A DNA stretch of 64,000 nt from JALYXV01 sp963791545 (lineage in GTDB: Bacteria; Actinomycetota; Acidimicrobiia; Acidimicrobiales; Palsa-688), in the NCBI GenBank assembly GCA_963791545.1, contig CAWBSR010000017.1, forward strand, positions 1-64,000, written 5' to 3'. A program made the translations under genes and the position numbers. Below are positions 34,568-42,058 of this stretch, one piece after another. Every line of letters begins with the position of its first letter. Within the stretch, counting starts at the first letter, position 1. Below the pieces are notes generated by a model. That model did not search any database, was not told the origin of the DNA, and saw only the letters and a program-made list of their open reading frames with translations.

Positions 34568-37006
34568 TCAGTGGTGGGCCGGGGGGGCCTCGTGATCGGG
34601 CTCCGGAAGGATCCGGTAGAGCGGGTTGAGGATGGCCAGCTTGCCGCCGTGGTCGCCGACGGTGCCCTCCGCCACCAGTCGCACCCCGGGGGCCAACCCG
34701 GCGACGTATTTGCGGCCCAGGAACACCAGGTTGAGGCCACCCGTTCCGTCGACGATCACGCACTCCAAGGTGGCGATGCCGGCCCACGGCTGCACTCGCT
34801 GGGACTTGATGCGGCCCGCCACCCGGGCCCGCTGGCGGTAGGCGACCTCGCCGATGGGGATGACGCCTTCGGGGACCTCTTCGGCAGCCACGATCGGCGC
34901 CTCGGGGACCACGGCCAGCGTCTTGCCGTCCTTCTTGGCGCCTCGCCGGCCGCCTGATCTCCGCGACCCCTTGTCGTCGCCGTGGAGGTCCCCGAACGCT
35001 TCCAGCAGTTCCCGTTGCCGGGCCGCCTGGCCGAGGTGGTAGGGCACGAATGTCACATTGGCGTGGGGCAGGACCCCGCACGCGGCGGCGATGGCATCGG
35101 CGGTCTTGTCGTGCAGCAGCCGGTGCCAGGCCCGGGTGTAGGCCCGGCGGGGGAGGAGCAAGGTGACCTCGGTTTCCCCGTCCATCAGGGTCTCGGCGCA
35201 CAGTTCGACCGCCACCCTGGTGATGCGCCGGTCGGGAACGTCGATCAGCTCCAGCGGCAACCGGGACAATCCCAGCCGGCCCCACTCCTTGATCAGGTTG
35301 TCGGCGTGCTCGCGGTCCAGCACGAAGTGGACGGCCCGCAACTCGTCGGGATCCAACGTCCGGGCATATTGGATGGCCCGGGCCGAAGCCAGGTCGAGAT
35401 TCTCGATGAGCACGAACACGGCGTGGCGGCGCAGGATGGGCGCCTCGGCGGCCCGCGGGGCGTCCTCGGCCAGCTCCACCGCCTCGGCCTCATATTCCTT
35501 ATTGAGCCGGGTAAGTCCGTAGACCATGATCGGGATCAGTAGGCAGATCACCCACGCCCCGGCGGTGAACTTGGTCAGCAGGATGATGATGTCGACGATC
35601 AGCGAGAGCACGGCGCCGGTGCCGTTGACGAACAGACCCTTGCGCCAGTGGGGTTCCTTGTGGGTGATGTGGTGCTTGGCCATGCCCGCCTGGCTCATGG
35701 TGAAGCTGGTGAACACCCCGATGGCGTAGAGCGGGATCAGCCGGTCAACCTTGGCCCCGGTGGCCAGAAGGAGGATGGAAGAGGCGACCCCCAGCGAGAT
35801 GATGCCGTTGGAGAAGACCAGGCGATGGCCCCGCTTGGTCAGCTGCCGGGGCATGAAGTTGTCGCCGGCATGGAAGCTGGCCAGCCGCGGGAAGTCGGCG
35901 AAACTGGTGTTGGCGGCTAGTACCAAGATCAGCAGGGTCCCCACCTGCAACATGTAGAAGAGAGAGTTACCGATGGGACCGCCGCCGAATATCCCCTTGC
36001 CCACCTGGGAGATCACGGTGGGCGTGCCCGAGATGTAGGGGATGGGGTGGACCTGGGTCGACAGGATTGACAGCCCTAGGAACAAGGTGGCGAGGATGCC
36101 GCCCATGATGAACAGGGTGCGGCGGGCGTTCAGCCACTCGGGCCGTCGGAAGGCGGTCACGCCATTGGAGATGGCCTCGACTCCGGTCACCGCGGCGCCG
36201 CCTGAGGCGAACGCCTTGAGCACCAGCCACAAGGTGGCCCCGAACAGCAGGCCCTGGCTCAATCCGCCGTGCACGCCGATGGGAATGGCGCCTTTGAGGT
36301 GGTGAATGTCCTGGGCATGGATTCCGCCGCGCAAAGCCCGGACGCCGCCCACGATCAGCATCAGGCCCATCATGACGATGAAGAAATAGGTCGGGGCCGC
36401 GAACAACTTGCCGGATTCTTTTACGCCCCGGAGGTTCACGAAGGCGATCAGGAGCACGAAGAACAGGGAAATGAGGACGTGGTAGGGGGTCAGGCTGGCG
36501 ACGGCCGAGGTCAGGGCGTCGGTACCCGCCGCCACGGACACCGCGACCGTGAGGATGTAGTCGGTGAGCAGGGCGACGCCAGCCACCTGGGCCGGGAGCA
36601 GGCCGAAATTGTCCCGGGTCACCATGTAGGCGCCGCCGGCGGTCGGGTACGCCTTGATCGTCTCCCGGTAGGAAAGGATCAGGAAGAAGAGCACCACCAG
36701 CAGGGCCACCGTGATGGGCACCACCAGGCTGAAGGCGAGGACTCCGATGACCGGGATGAGCCGGACCAGGATCTGCTCGGTGGCGTACGCCGAGGAGGAG
36801 ATGCAGTCCGAGGAGAAAACGGCGAGGGCGGTCGGGATTCCGAGCCGCTCGTGGGCCAGGCGCTCGGTGGCCAGCGGGGGGCCGAGGAGCCGGGACTTGA
36901 TCCGGTATTTCAGGCTTTCGGGAACGTCGACCGACTGGGGCAGCCGCTTGGGGGCAGGGCCCTGCGGGCGGGCGCCAGGTTGCGAGCGGGCCGGTTCGAT
37001 CGTCAC
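34568..37006 (-). CDS. KimA-like APC-superfamily potassium permease fused to an OB-fold
   Basis: This 812-residue protein opens with about twelve helices of the amino acid/polyamine/potassium permease fold (FSSDCISSSAYATEQIL, YPTAGGAYMVTRDNFG, FASGGAAVTGVEAISNGV, FADFPRLASFHAGDNFMPRQ). A cytoplasmic domain of about 200 residues follows (RRHAVFVLIENLDLASARAI ... HFVLDREHADNLIKEW), as in KimA-type potassium importers. The last 80 or so residues (GEVAYRQRARVAGRIKSQRV ... TLECVIVDGTGGLNLVFLGR ... LVAEGTVGDHGGKLAILNPL) are an OB-fold nucleic-acid-binding-like domain, normally a separate gene beside trkA in actinobacteria. A linker rich in Arg/Lys separates them. It is divergent from two trkA genes, supporting potassium transport. 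Confidence 0.82.
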   Translation of the reverse strand: MTIEPARSQPGARPQGPAPKRLPQSVDVPESLKYRIKSRLLGPPLATERLAHERLGIPTALAVFSSDCISSSAYATEQILVRLIPVIGVLAFSLVVPITVALLVVLFFLILSYRETIKAYPTAGGAYMVTRDNFGLLPAQVAGVALLTDYILTVAVSVAAGTDALTSAVASLTPYHVLISLFFVLLIAFVNLRGVKESGKLFAAPTYFFIVMMGLMLIVGGVRALRGGIHAQDIHHLKGAIPIGVHGGLSQGLLFGATLWLVLKAFASGGAAVTGVEAISNGVTAFRRPEWLNARRTLFIMGGILATLFLGLSILSTQVHPIPYISGTPTVISQVGKGIFGGGPIGNSLFYMLQVGTLLILVLAANTSFADFPRLASFHAGDNFMPRQLTKRGHRLVFSNGIISLGVASSILLLATGAKVDRLIPLYAIGVFTSFTMSQAGMAKHHITHKEPHWRKGLFVNGTGAVLSLIVDIIILLTKFTAGAWVICLLIPIMVYGLTRLNKEYEAEAVELAEDAPRAAEAPILRRHAVFVLIENLDLASARAIQYARTLDPDELRAVHFVLDREHADNLIKEWGRLGLSRLPLELIDVPDRRITRVAVELCAETLMDGETEVTLLLPRRAYTRAWHRLLHDKTADAIAAACGVLPHANVTFVPYHLGQAARQRELLEAFGDLHGDDKGSRRSGGRRGAKKDGKTLAVVPEAPIVAAEEVPEGVIPIGEVAYRQRARVAGRIKSQRVQPWAGIATLECVIVDGTGGLNLVFLGRKYVAGLAPGVRLVAEGTVGDHGGKLAILNPLYRILPEPDHEAPPAHH

Positions 37007-37078
37007 CCGGAGAGCGTACGTCTCTTATTGACGCTCCCTTAACGTGGACCCCTTGGTGATGTGCCAGGCTTCTGCCCG

Positions 37079-37798
37079 ATGCATGTGATCGTGGTGGGAT
37101 GCGGACGAGTGGGCTCGGAACTGGCAGTTCGCCTCCAGACCGACGGCCATGGCGTCGCCGTCATCGACAAGAATGCCCGCGCCTTTCGCCGGCTGCCCGA
37201 GGATTGGCCCGGTCAGACGGTGGTCGGGTTCGGTTTCGACCGTGACGACCTGGCCGCGGCCGGCGTCGAGCGGGCCGGGGCGCTGGCCGCGGTGACCAGC
37301 GGCGACAACTCCAACATCTTGACGGCCCGCATCGCCCGGGAGACGTTCCAGATCCCCAACGTGGTCGCCCGGATATACGACCCGAGGCGGGCCCTGATCT
37401 ATCAGCGGCTCGGCATTCCGACGGTGGCCACGGTGACCTGGACGACCGACCAGGTGGTGCGCCGCTTGTTCCCCGACAAGGCGATCATCGAGTACACCGA
37501 TGCCACCGGCGAGATCGACTTCTTGGAGGTCACTCTGCCCGACGGATGGGTCGGAAAGCGCATTGGGGGCCTGATGGAGGGAGACCGGTTCCGGCCCGTG
37601 CTCGTGAGCCGGGCGGGCCAGGCCAAGATGGCGGTCCCGGAGCTGGTGGGCCAGGTCGGCGACGTGCTGCTGATGGCGGTGCGCACGGGCGCGACCGAGG
37701 AGTTGGAGAGCCGGCTCAAGCCGCCCGGCGTTGACAGCGGCGGCCCTTCCTCGGGGGGGTCCGCAGCGTCTGGTTCGGCCGGGGCAGGGGGACACTGA
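37079..37798 (+). CDS. trkA: TrkA-family potassium channel/transporter regulatory subunit
   Basis: The 239-residue protein has an N-terminal RCK/TrkA-N Rossmann domain (MHVIVVGCGRVGSELAVRL, AVIDKNARAFRRL, AALAAVTSGDNSNILTARIA) that binds NAD(H) or ATP, and a TrkA-C domain (FLEVTLPDGWVGKRIGGLME ... GDVLLMAVRTG). A Gly/Ser-rich tail of about 30 residues follows. ATG 37079 begins directly at the Rossmann strand, so the start is firm. Its stop overlaps the start of the second trkA gene by one base. Both presumably gate the KimA-like permease encoded divergently 72 bases away, or another potassium transporter. The pairing of two TrkA proteins is common in actinobacteria. Confidence 0.9.
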   Translation: MHVIVVGCGRVGSELAVRLQTDGHGVAVIDKNARAFRRLPEDWPGQTVVGFGFDRDDLAAAGVERAGALAAVTSGDNSNILTARIARETFQIPNVVARIYDPRRALIYQRLGIPTVATVTWTTDQVVRRLFPDKAIIEYTDATGEIDFLEVTLPDGWVGKRIGGLMEGDRFRPVLVSRAGQAKMAVPELVGQVGDVLLMAVRTGATEELESRLKPPGVDSGGPSSGGSAASGSAGAGGH

Positions 37799-38478
37799 TG
37801 AAGGTCGCGATTGCAGGAGCCGGCAACGTGGGCACGTCGATCGCCTCGGACCTCCACGAGGCGGGCCACGAGGTGCTGATCATCGAGCAGGACAGCGCCC
37901 TGGTGGCCCGGTTGCGCCACACCATCGACATCGTCTGGTTCGAGGGCGACGCCTGCGAGGTCAGCACCCTGCAGCGGGCCGGGCTGGCCAACGCCGACGT
38001 GGTGGTGGCCGCCACCGGCGATGACGAGGACAACCTGGTGGTGTCGCTGCTGGCCAAGATGGAGTTCGCGGTGCCCCGGGTGGTCGCCCGGGTCAACCAT
38101 CCGAAGAACCAGTGGCTGTTCAACGAGACGTGGGGCGTGGACGTGTCGGTGTCCACGCCGCAGATGTTGACCGCCTTGGTGGAGGAGGCGGTATCGGTCG
38201 GGACGCTGGTGCGAATCCTGCAGCTGGCCCAAGGCGACGCCCGCCTGGTCGAGGTGACCCTCGCCGACGACTCGCCCGCCCGGGGAATGTCGCTGGTCCA
38301 GATGGAAATGCCCCGCGACGCGACCATCGTGGCGGTGGTGCGTGACCAGCGGGTGGTTGTACCTCACGGCGACACGGTCCTGTACTGCGGCGACGAGGTC
38401 ATCGCGCTGGTGACTGAGGAGTCGGAGGGGATCCTCAAGGGCCTGCTGGTGGGGGGCCAGGCGCTCGAAGCCGGTTAG
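37798..38478 (+). CDS. trkA: second TrkA-family potassium regulatory subunit
   Basis: The 226-residue protein has TrkA-N (MKVAIAGAGNVGTSIASDLH, VLIIEQDSALVARLRHTID, ADVVVAATGDDEDNLVVSLL) and TrkA-C (ARLVEVTLADDSPARGMSLV ... GDTVLYCGDEVIALVTEE) domains, without an extended tail. It begins on the last base of the preceding gene (TGATG overlap), indicating translational coupling and probably a heteromeric ring with that protein. The glycine motif GAGNVG differs from GCGRVG in the partner, so the two may bind nucleotides differently. Confidence 0.9.
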   Translation: MKVAIAGAGNVGTSIASDLHEAGHEVLIIEQDSALVARLRHTIDIVWFEGDACEVSTLQRAGLANADVVVAATGDDEDNLVVSLLAKMEFAVPRVVARVNHPKNQWLFNETWGVDVSVSTPQMLTALVEEAVSVGTLVRILQLAQGDARLVEVTLADDSPARGMSLVQMEMPRDATIVAVVRDQRVVVPHGDTVLYCGDEVIALVTEESEGILKGLLVGGQALEAG

Positions 38479-38568
38479 CCGCCTCCGGCCTCACCGTGGG
38501 GGCTGGACAGGGTGGAGTCGGGCGAGGGGACAAACGGCCGGCCGGCTGTCTGCGCCCTCGGGCCCCCG

Positions 38569-39081
38569 TTACCGCTCCGCCAGCAGCTCCTGATACCGCT
38601 GGTAGGTCGTGTCGTCGAAGGCGACCAGGCGGACCAACTCGATCCCAAGTGGCGTCGACGCCAGCACCGAGCCGATGGTGGAGACGGCGACCGCGGCGGC
38701 CGCAGCCGCCGGATACCCGTAGATCCCCGTCGAAATGGCCGGGAAGGCGATGCTGCGCGCCCCGAGCTCGGCCGCCACGAAAAGCGAGCGCCGGTAACAC
38801 GACGCCAGCAACTCCTCCTCGCCATGGCCGCCGCCCCGCCACCGGGGCCCCACCGCATGGATGATCCACTGGGCGGGCAGGTCGAAACCGGGCGTCGCCT
38901 TGGCGTCGCCGGTGGGGCAACCGCCGAGCCGCTGGCACGCCTCCTGTAGCTGCGCCCGTCCCGCAGCCCGGTGAATGGCGCCGTCCACACCACCACCGCC
39001 GGCCAAACCCTGGTTGGCGGCGTTGACGATGGCGTCCACCCGCTGCTTGGTGATGTCGCCCCGCACCGCCTCGATTACCAC
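38569..39081 (-). CDS. macro-domain protein (O-acetyl-ADP-ribose deacetylase type)
   Basis: The 170-residue protein is a single macro domain. VVIEAVRGDITKQRVDAIVN AANQGLAGGGGVDGAIHRAA carries the catalytic and ribose-binding residues, and IAFPAISTGIYGYPAAAAAA the diphosphate loop. The YmdB/MacroD group removes ADP-ribose from proteins or O-acetyl-ADP-ribose. The GTG at 39081 has GGAGG at proper spacing. The gene is convergent with trkA and divergent from the first whiB gene. A stand-alone housekeeping or stress function is likely. Confidence 0.88.
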   Translation of the reverse strand: MVIEAVRGDITKQRVDAIVNAANQGLAGGGGVDGAIHRAAGRAQLQEACQRLGGCPTGDAKATPGFDLPAQWIIHAVGPRWRGGGHGEEELLASCYRRSLFVAAELGARSIAFPAISTGIYGYPAAAAAAVAVSTIGSVLASTPLGIELVRLVAFDDTTYQRYQELLAER

Positions 39082-39184
39082 AGAACCTCCCACCGCCGCA
39101 TAGCACGTCCTACAGGAAAATTCATGGATACCCCTTGCGCCGGGACTATGAACTGCGCCAAGATCACAACCGTGTAGTTACAGA

Positions 39185-39212
39185 GATGTCACGGCAGGGA
39201 TGTCATGGCAGA
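39185..39212. repeat. tandem 14-bp repeats upstream of whiB
   Basis: GATGTCACGGCAGG is followed directly by GATGTCATGGCAGA (12 of 14 identical), ending 37 bases before the WhiB start codon. Spacing of 14 bp puts the two copies on different helix faces. They could bind a dimeric regulator or overlap the promoter. Confidence 0.5.
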
Positions 39213-39249
39213 GCGTCACTTCACTCGGTGCAACAGAGGGAGACCACCG

Positions 39250-39534
39250 ATGGATCGCCTGTTCGAATTGCTTCAGCGGCCGCCCAAGCCGTGGCAACGC
39301 AACGCCAACTGCATGGGTGTCGACCCCGACCTGTTTTTCCCGGAACGAGGCGCGTCCACCCGCGAGGCCAAAGAAGTGTGCCGGGGTTGCGTGGTCCGTG
39401 AGGACTGCCTCGAGTACGCCCTGGCCAACGGCGAGAAATTCGGGATCTGGGGTGGCTTGAGCGAGCGGGAACGCCGCCGTATCCGGCGCCGCCGGGCCAT
39501 GGAGCGCCGGGTGGACGGTGCATCGGCCTCCTGA
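39250..39534 (+). CDS. WhiB-family iron-sulfur transcriptional regulator
   Basis: The 94-residue protein has the four conserved cysteines (21, 44, 47 and 53; CMGVDPDLFF, VCRGCVVREDCLEYAL) that hold a 4Fe-4S cluster. The G-I-W-G-G turn and the basic tail SERERRRIRRRRAMERR for DNA or sigma-factor interaction follow. WhiB-like proteins are confined to actinobacteria and their phages. ATG 39250 is chosen for AGGGAG just upstream; an in-frame ATG at 39205 would add 15 residues. Tandem 14-bp repeats lie upstream and a strong hairpin follows the stop. The C-terminal turn and size fit the WhiB1/WhmD-like group, but the subclass is uncertain. Confidence 0.93.
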   Translation: MDRLFELLQRPPKPWQRNANCMGVDPDLFFPERGASTREAKEVCRGCVVREDCLEYALANGEKFGIWGGLSERERRRIRRRRAMERRVDGASAS

Positions 39535-39547
39535 GATCGACCGGCTC

Positions 39548-39581
39548 GGTGCCCCGCCCTCATCGGTGCGGGCGGGGCACC
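39548..39581 (+). terminator. strong hairpin terminator after whiB
   Basis: GGTGCCCCGCCC pairs perfectly over 12 bp with GGGCGGGGCACC around a 10-base loop, 13 bases after the whiB stop codon. No U-tract follows, as is usual in high-GC actinobacteria. It also faces the end of the convergent formiminotransferase gene. Confidence 0.75.
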
Positions 39582-39625
39582 CGTCGGTCCCCCCTCTTGC
39601 GATCCCCCACCCGTCGGTCGCCCCC

Positions 39626-40465
39626 CTATCTTCCCCCGTCGAGGCCCGCCTGCTCGAGGCGGGCCTCGATCGTTCGTGAGCGGCCGAGGTCGAGTTCCGG
39701 CCACCGGTGCTTGGGGATGGCCTCGAGCACCCGGGCCGGCAGCAGGCCCACCAGTTCCGCCCGCGCCACGCCGGTTTGGCCGGCAACGGCATCAAAGACG
39801 GCGGCCGGCCCGACCACCTGCGGGTCGATGAGATTGCAGGAGACCTGGACGGCGTCGCCGACGGGGAGCCCGAGAGCCCGCACCGCGGGTCCCCTGAGAT
39901 GGGCCGCCAGGCGCCGGGCCAGGTCCAGGTCGGGCTCGGCCAGCCACAGGTTGTAGGCCAGGATGACCGGGCGGGCTCCCACCGCCGACGCCCCTGCAGT
40001 TGGGTGGGGAAAAAGGGGTCCGCTGTCGGGGGCCAGCGTGGTCCAGGCTTCCCGCCGGATCTCGGGTAGCGATCTACCGGTGCCGTACAGGAAGCAGGGA
40101 ACATCGAGCACGTCCCCCGCCCATCGGGCAAAGTCATCCCGAGCCTCGACCGCGCCCGCCAGCGGTCCCGGATCGAGGGGCCAACCGGTCAGGGCAACCC
40201 ACGGCACCACGTCGAGGACCCCGATACGGGGATGGACCCCCTGATGGGTCCGCAGATCGAGTCGGCCCACCGTTGCCCGGGCCAGGGCCCGCACCGCGGC
40301 GGCGACCGGCTCCGCGGGCCCGGCTACGGTGAAAACGCTCCGATTGTGGTGTTCGTCCCGGTGCCGGTCCAGTAGCAGGGGCCCGGTGGCGGTGGCCAAC
40401 TCTTCGAGGAGTTCCACCCGCCGGCCCTCGCTGATGTTGACGACGCATTCCAGCATCGGTGTCAT
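39626..40465 (-). CDS. glutamate formiminotransferase (N-terminal FTCD-type)
   Basis: The 279-residue enzyme starts MTPMLECVVNISEGRRVELL and includes LLLDRHRDEHHNRSVFTVAG, RTHQGVHPRIGVLDVVPWV and ARPVILAYNLWLAEPDLDLA. These are the conserved blocks of formiminotransferases, which move a formimino group between formiminoglutamate and tetrahydrofolate (histidine degradation). Only the transferase half is present, without a cyclodeaminase domain. No hut genes are adjacent, so the actual substrate may differ. It lies convergent with whiB and divergent from tatA, 69 bases apart. Confidence 0.85.
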   Translation of the reverse strand: MTPMLECVVNISEGRRVELLEELATATGPLLLDRHRDEHHNRSVFTVAGPAEPVAAAVRALARATVGRLDLRTHQGVHPRIGVLDVVPWVALTGWPLDPGPLAGAVEARDDFARWAGDVLDVPCFLYGTGRSLPEIRREAWTTLAPDSGPLFPHPTAGASAVGARPVILAYNLWLAEPDLDLARRLAAHLRGPAVRALGLPVGDAVQVSCNLIDPQVVGPAAVFDAVAGQTGVARAELVGLLPARVLEAIPKHRWPELDLGRSRTIEARLEQAGLDGGR

Positions 40466-40534
40466 ACCCGCGCCAGGAGCATCCGGTGGCGCCGACGGCG
40501 ACGTACAAGCTTCAGACCACTACTCTGGAGAACC

Positions 40535-40837
40535 ATGATCACAGCAGAGATTTTTTCGCCAGAAATTATAATCGTGATCGTCCTGGCGATCGTTTTGCTA
40601 GTCGGGGCTCCCAAGCTCCCCAAGTATGCCCGCAGCCTCGGTGAAGCCAACAAGGAGTTCAAGAAGGCGCAACGTGAGGCTCAAGATGAGGCCAAGGCCG
40701 AGGAGGCCAACGCCACCAGGGCGGCCGCCACGCCGGCCGACGACAAGATCACCATGAGCAAGGCCGATCTTGACGCCCTCATCGCTGAGCGTGAGGCCAA
40801 GGCCCGCCGCGAGTCGCAGAAGCCGACCGCCAACTGA
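40535..40837 (+). CDS. tatA: twin-arginine translocase subunit TatA/E
   Basis: The 100-residue protein has a single N-terminal membrane helix (IFSPEIIIVIVLAIVLLVGA), the hinge P-K-L-P, an amphipathic helix (YARSLGEANKEFKKAQREAQ) and a polar C-terminal tail. This is the pore-forming TatA/E component that carries folded proteins over the membrane. The FGxxKLPE box typical of TatA is GAPKLPKYAR here. No tatC is next to it, so the rest of the system lies elsewhere. The 3' end is overlapped by the antisense extension of the second whiB gene. Confidence 0.88.
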   Translation: MITAEIFSPEIIIVIVLAIVLLVGAPKLPKYARSLGEANKEFKKAQREAQDEAKAEEANATRAAATPADDKITMSKADLDALIAEREAKARRESQKPTAN

Positions 40838-41193
40838 GCGGCCCCCGCGGCTGCGCCGGCGTAGGCAACTGATCTTCTGGAGCAGCCCGGCGGATGTCGC
40901 CGGGCGTGCTCGCGGGGGTGGTTACTGGCCTCGGCCGATGTGGTGGTGGAGGAGTTGACCGGGGCCGCGACGCCGCGCCGGCGTCGGGCGATGCGGCGGC
41001 GCTCCCGTTCCGAGGCACCGCCCCACACGCCATGCTCGATGCGGTTGTAGAGGGCGTACTCGAGGCAGGCCTCCTTCACCGGGCAGTCGACGCAGATACG
41101 GCGGGCGATCTCGACACCCACACCGTCGCTCGGGAAGAACGTCTCCGGGGGTAGTTCCCGGCACTTGCCCTTCTGCATCCATGACGTGTCCAT
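40681..41193 (-). CDS. WhiB-family regulator with long unusual C-terminal extension
   Basis: From ATG 41193, with GGAGGTGGA ideally placed before it, the first 75 or so residues are a WhiB protein. The cysteines are at 11, 34, 37 and 43 (KCRELPPETFFPSD, ICVDCPVKEACLEYAL), with GVWGGASERERRRIARRRR after them. The frame then continues for about 90 residues without a stop and crosses tatA on the opposite strand (40681-40837). The extension is Ala/Ser/Arg-rich and has no recognisable domain, and could be simply a lack of stop codons in GC-rich DNA. An upstream ATG at 41259 has no good ribosome site. The domain itself is certain. Confidence 0.85.
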   Translation of the reverse strand: MDTSWMQKGKCRELPPETFFPSDGVGVEIARRICVDCPVKEACLEYALYNRIEHGVWGGASERERRRIARRRRGVAAPVNSSTTTSAEASNHPREHARRHPPGCSRRSVAYAGAAAGAAQLAVGFCDSRRALASRSAMRASRSALLMVILSSAGVAAALVALASSALASS

Positions 41194-41720
41194 TCCACCT
41201 CCGTGCGCCCAATCAGCAACGATGGACGCCCATTTGGGGTTGTTTCGAAGAATCTTCATTCCCCTTCCTGGGTTGCATTACGGGCGGAACGGCAACTTTG
41301 GATCGAATAAACCGCTGAGGCGGCAGATAACTTCATGAGCGCTACGGGTTGAGTCTTCCTCGACCGACGCGCGAACCAGTATGCCGGTCGACGGTTCCAC
41401 GGACGAATCGACCCGACGACCTCGCCCGGCGCAGGGCGATGGTACTGCCCAGGTGTTCTTTGTCCGGACCCCCGATCCAGTTCCCATGGCGGATACACCG
41501 TCTTCTAGTACCCCGTCAGATCGCGTTTACCCCGTACTTCCCGAACCGCTCCCCGAGCCCGCAGTCTCATCATCACGCCTCATAGACGCCCCAGCCCCTC
41601 CGAAAGTTCCCTCGGCCCCCCAGACGGCGCCGGTCCGTCCGGCCATCGAAACTCCGTAGTCAACGAACAAACCGACCGCAGCGGCCGCCCGAGGCGCCTG
41701 CGCCGATAATCTGGCATTCG
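41194..41720. other. intergenic region between whiB and the ppk1 operon
   Basis: About 530 bases separate the second whiB start from the next gene. The first part is moderately AT-rich (near 41,210-41,290) and is the likely whiB promoter. Several open frames occur here on both strands, but none has a plausible start or a coherent protein pattern. I see no RNA gene, repeat or terminator. Confidence 0.5.
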
Positions 41721-42005
41721 ATGTCAGAGCCGCAGCGCGTCGAAGAGCAGGCCCAACCCCCCCGGGGCAGCGTTCGGATCCTGTATTTGGGCCCGGTGGC
41801 GCCCCACTGGCGGGTCGACTCCGATTTCGGCGATCGCAATCTGATCGAGGACTTCCGCCAGCGGGCCCTGGCCCGATTGGTGTTGTTGCCCCCGCACGAC
41901 CCCCAGTTCCGGCGCAATCGGGAGCGAGTCGTTCGCGACGCCGAGCGCGAAAATCTCCTCCTCGAATGGGACCTCGGTCTCCCCGAGGAGGAAATCGCCG
42001 AGTAG
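41721..42005 (+). CDS. small conserved-looking hypothetical protein upstream of ppk1
   Basis: The 94-residue hydrophilic protein (VRILYLGPVAPHWRVDSDFG, then FRQRALARLVLLPPHDPQFR and ERVVRDAERENLLLEWDLGL) has a strongly acidic end. Codon use looks genuine (GC-rich third positions) and the gene stands 53 bases ahead of ppk1 in the same direction. I do not recognise a family. The N-terminal 20 residues look disordered, and one beta-strand and two helices are likely after them. It may be co-transcribed with ppk1. Confidence 0.6.
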   Translation: MSEPQRVEEQAQPPRGSVRILYLGPVAPHWRVDSDFGDRNLIEDFRQRALARLVLLPPHDPQFRRNRERVVRDAERENLLLEWDLGLPEEEIAE

Positions 42006-42058
42006 GTCGCCGGGTGGCCCCGCTCGCGGGCCGGCCTGATAGGACTACTTTGCCAACC

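Noticed and set aside
37007..37078. Possible cyclic di-AMP riboswitch ahead of the KimA-like gene
   Set aside because: The space is only about 70 bases and no ydaO-type stems could be drawn.
41349..41659. Open frames in the whiB-ppk1 intergenic region
   Set aside because: No ribosome site and no coherent pattern; they overlap each other in different frames.
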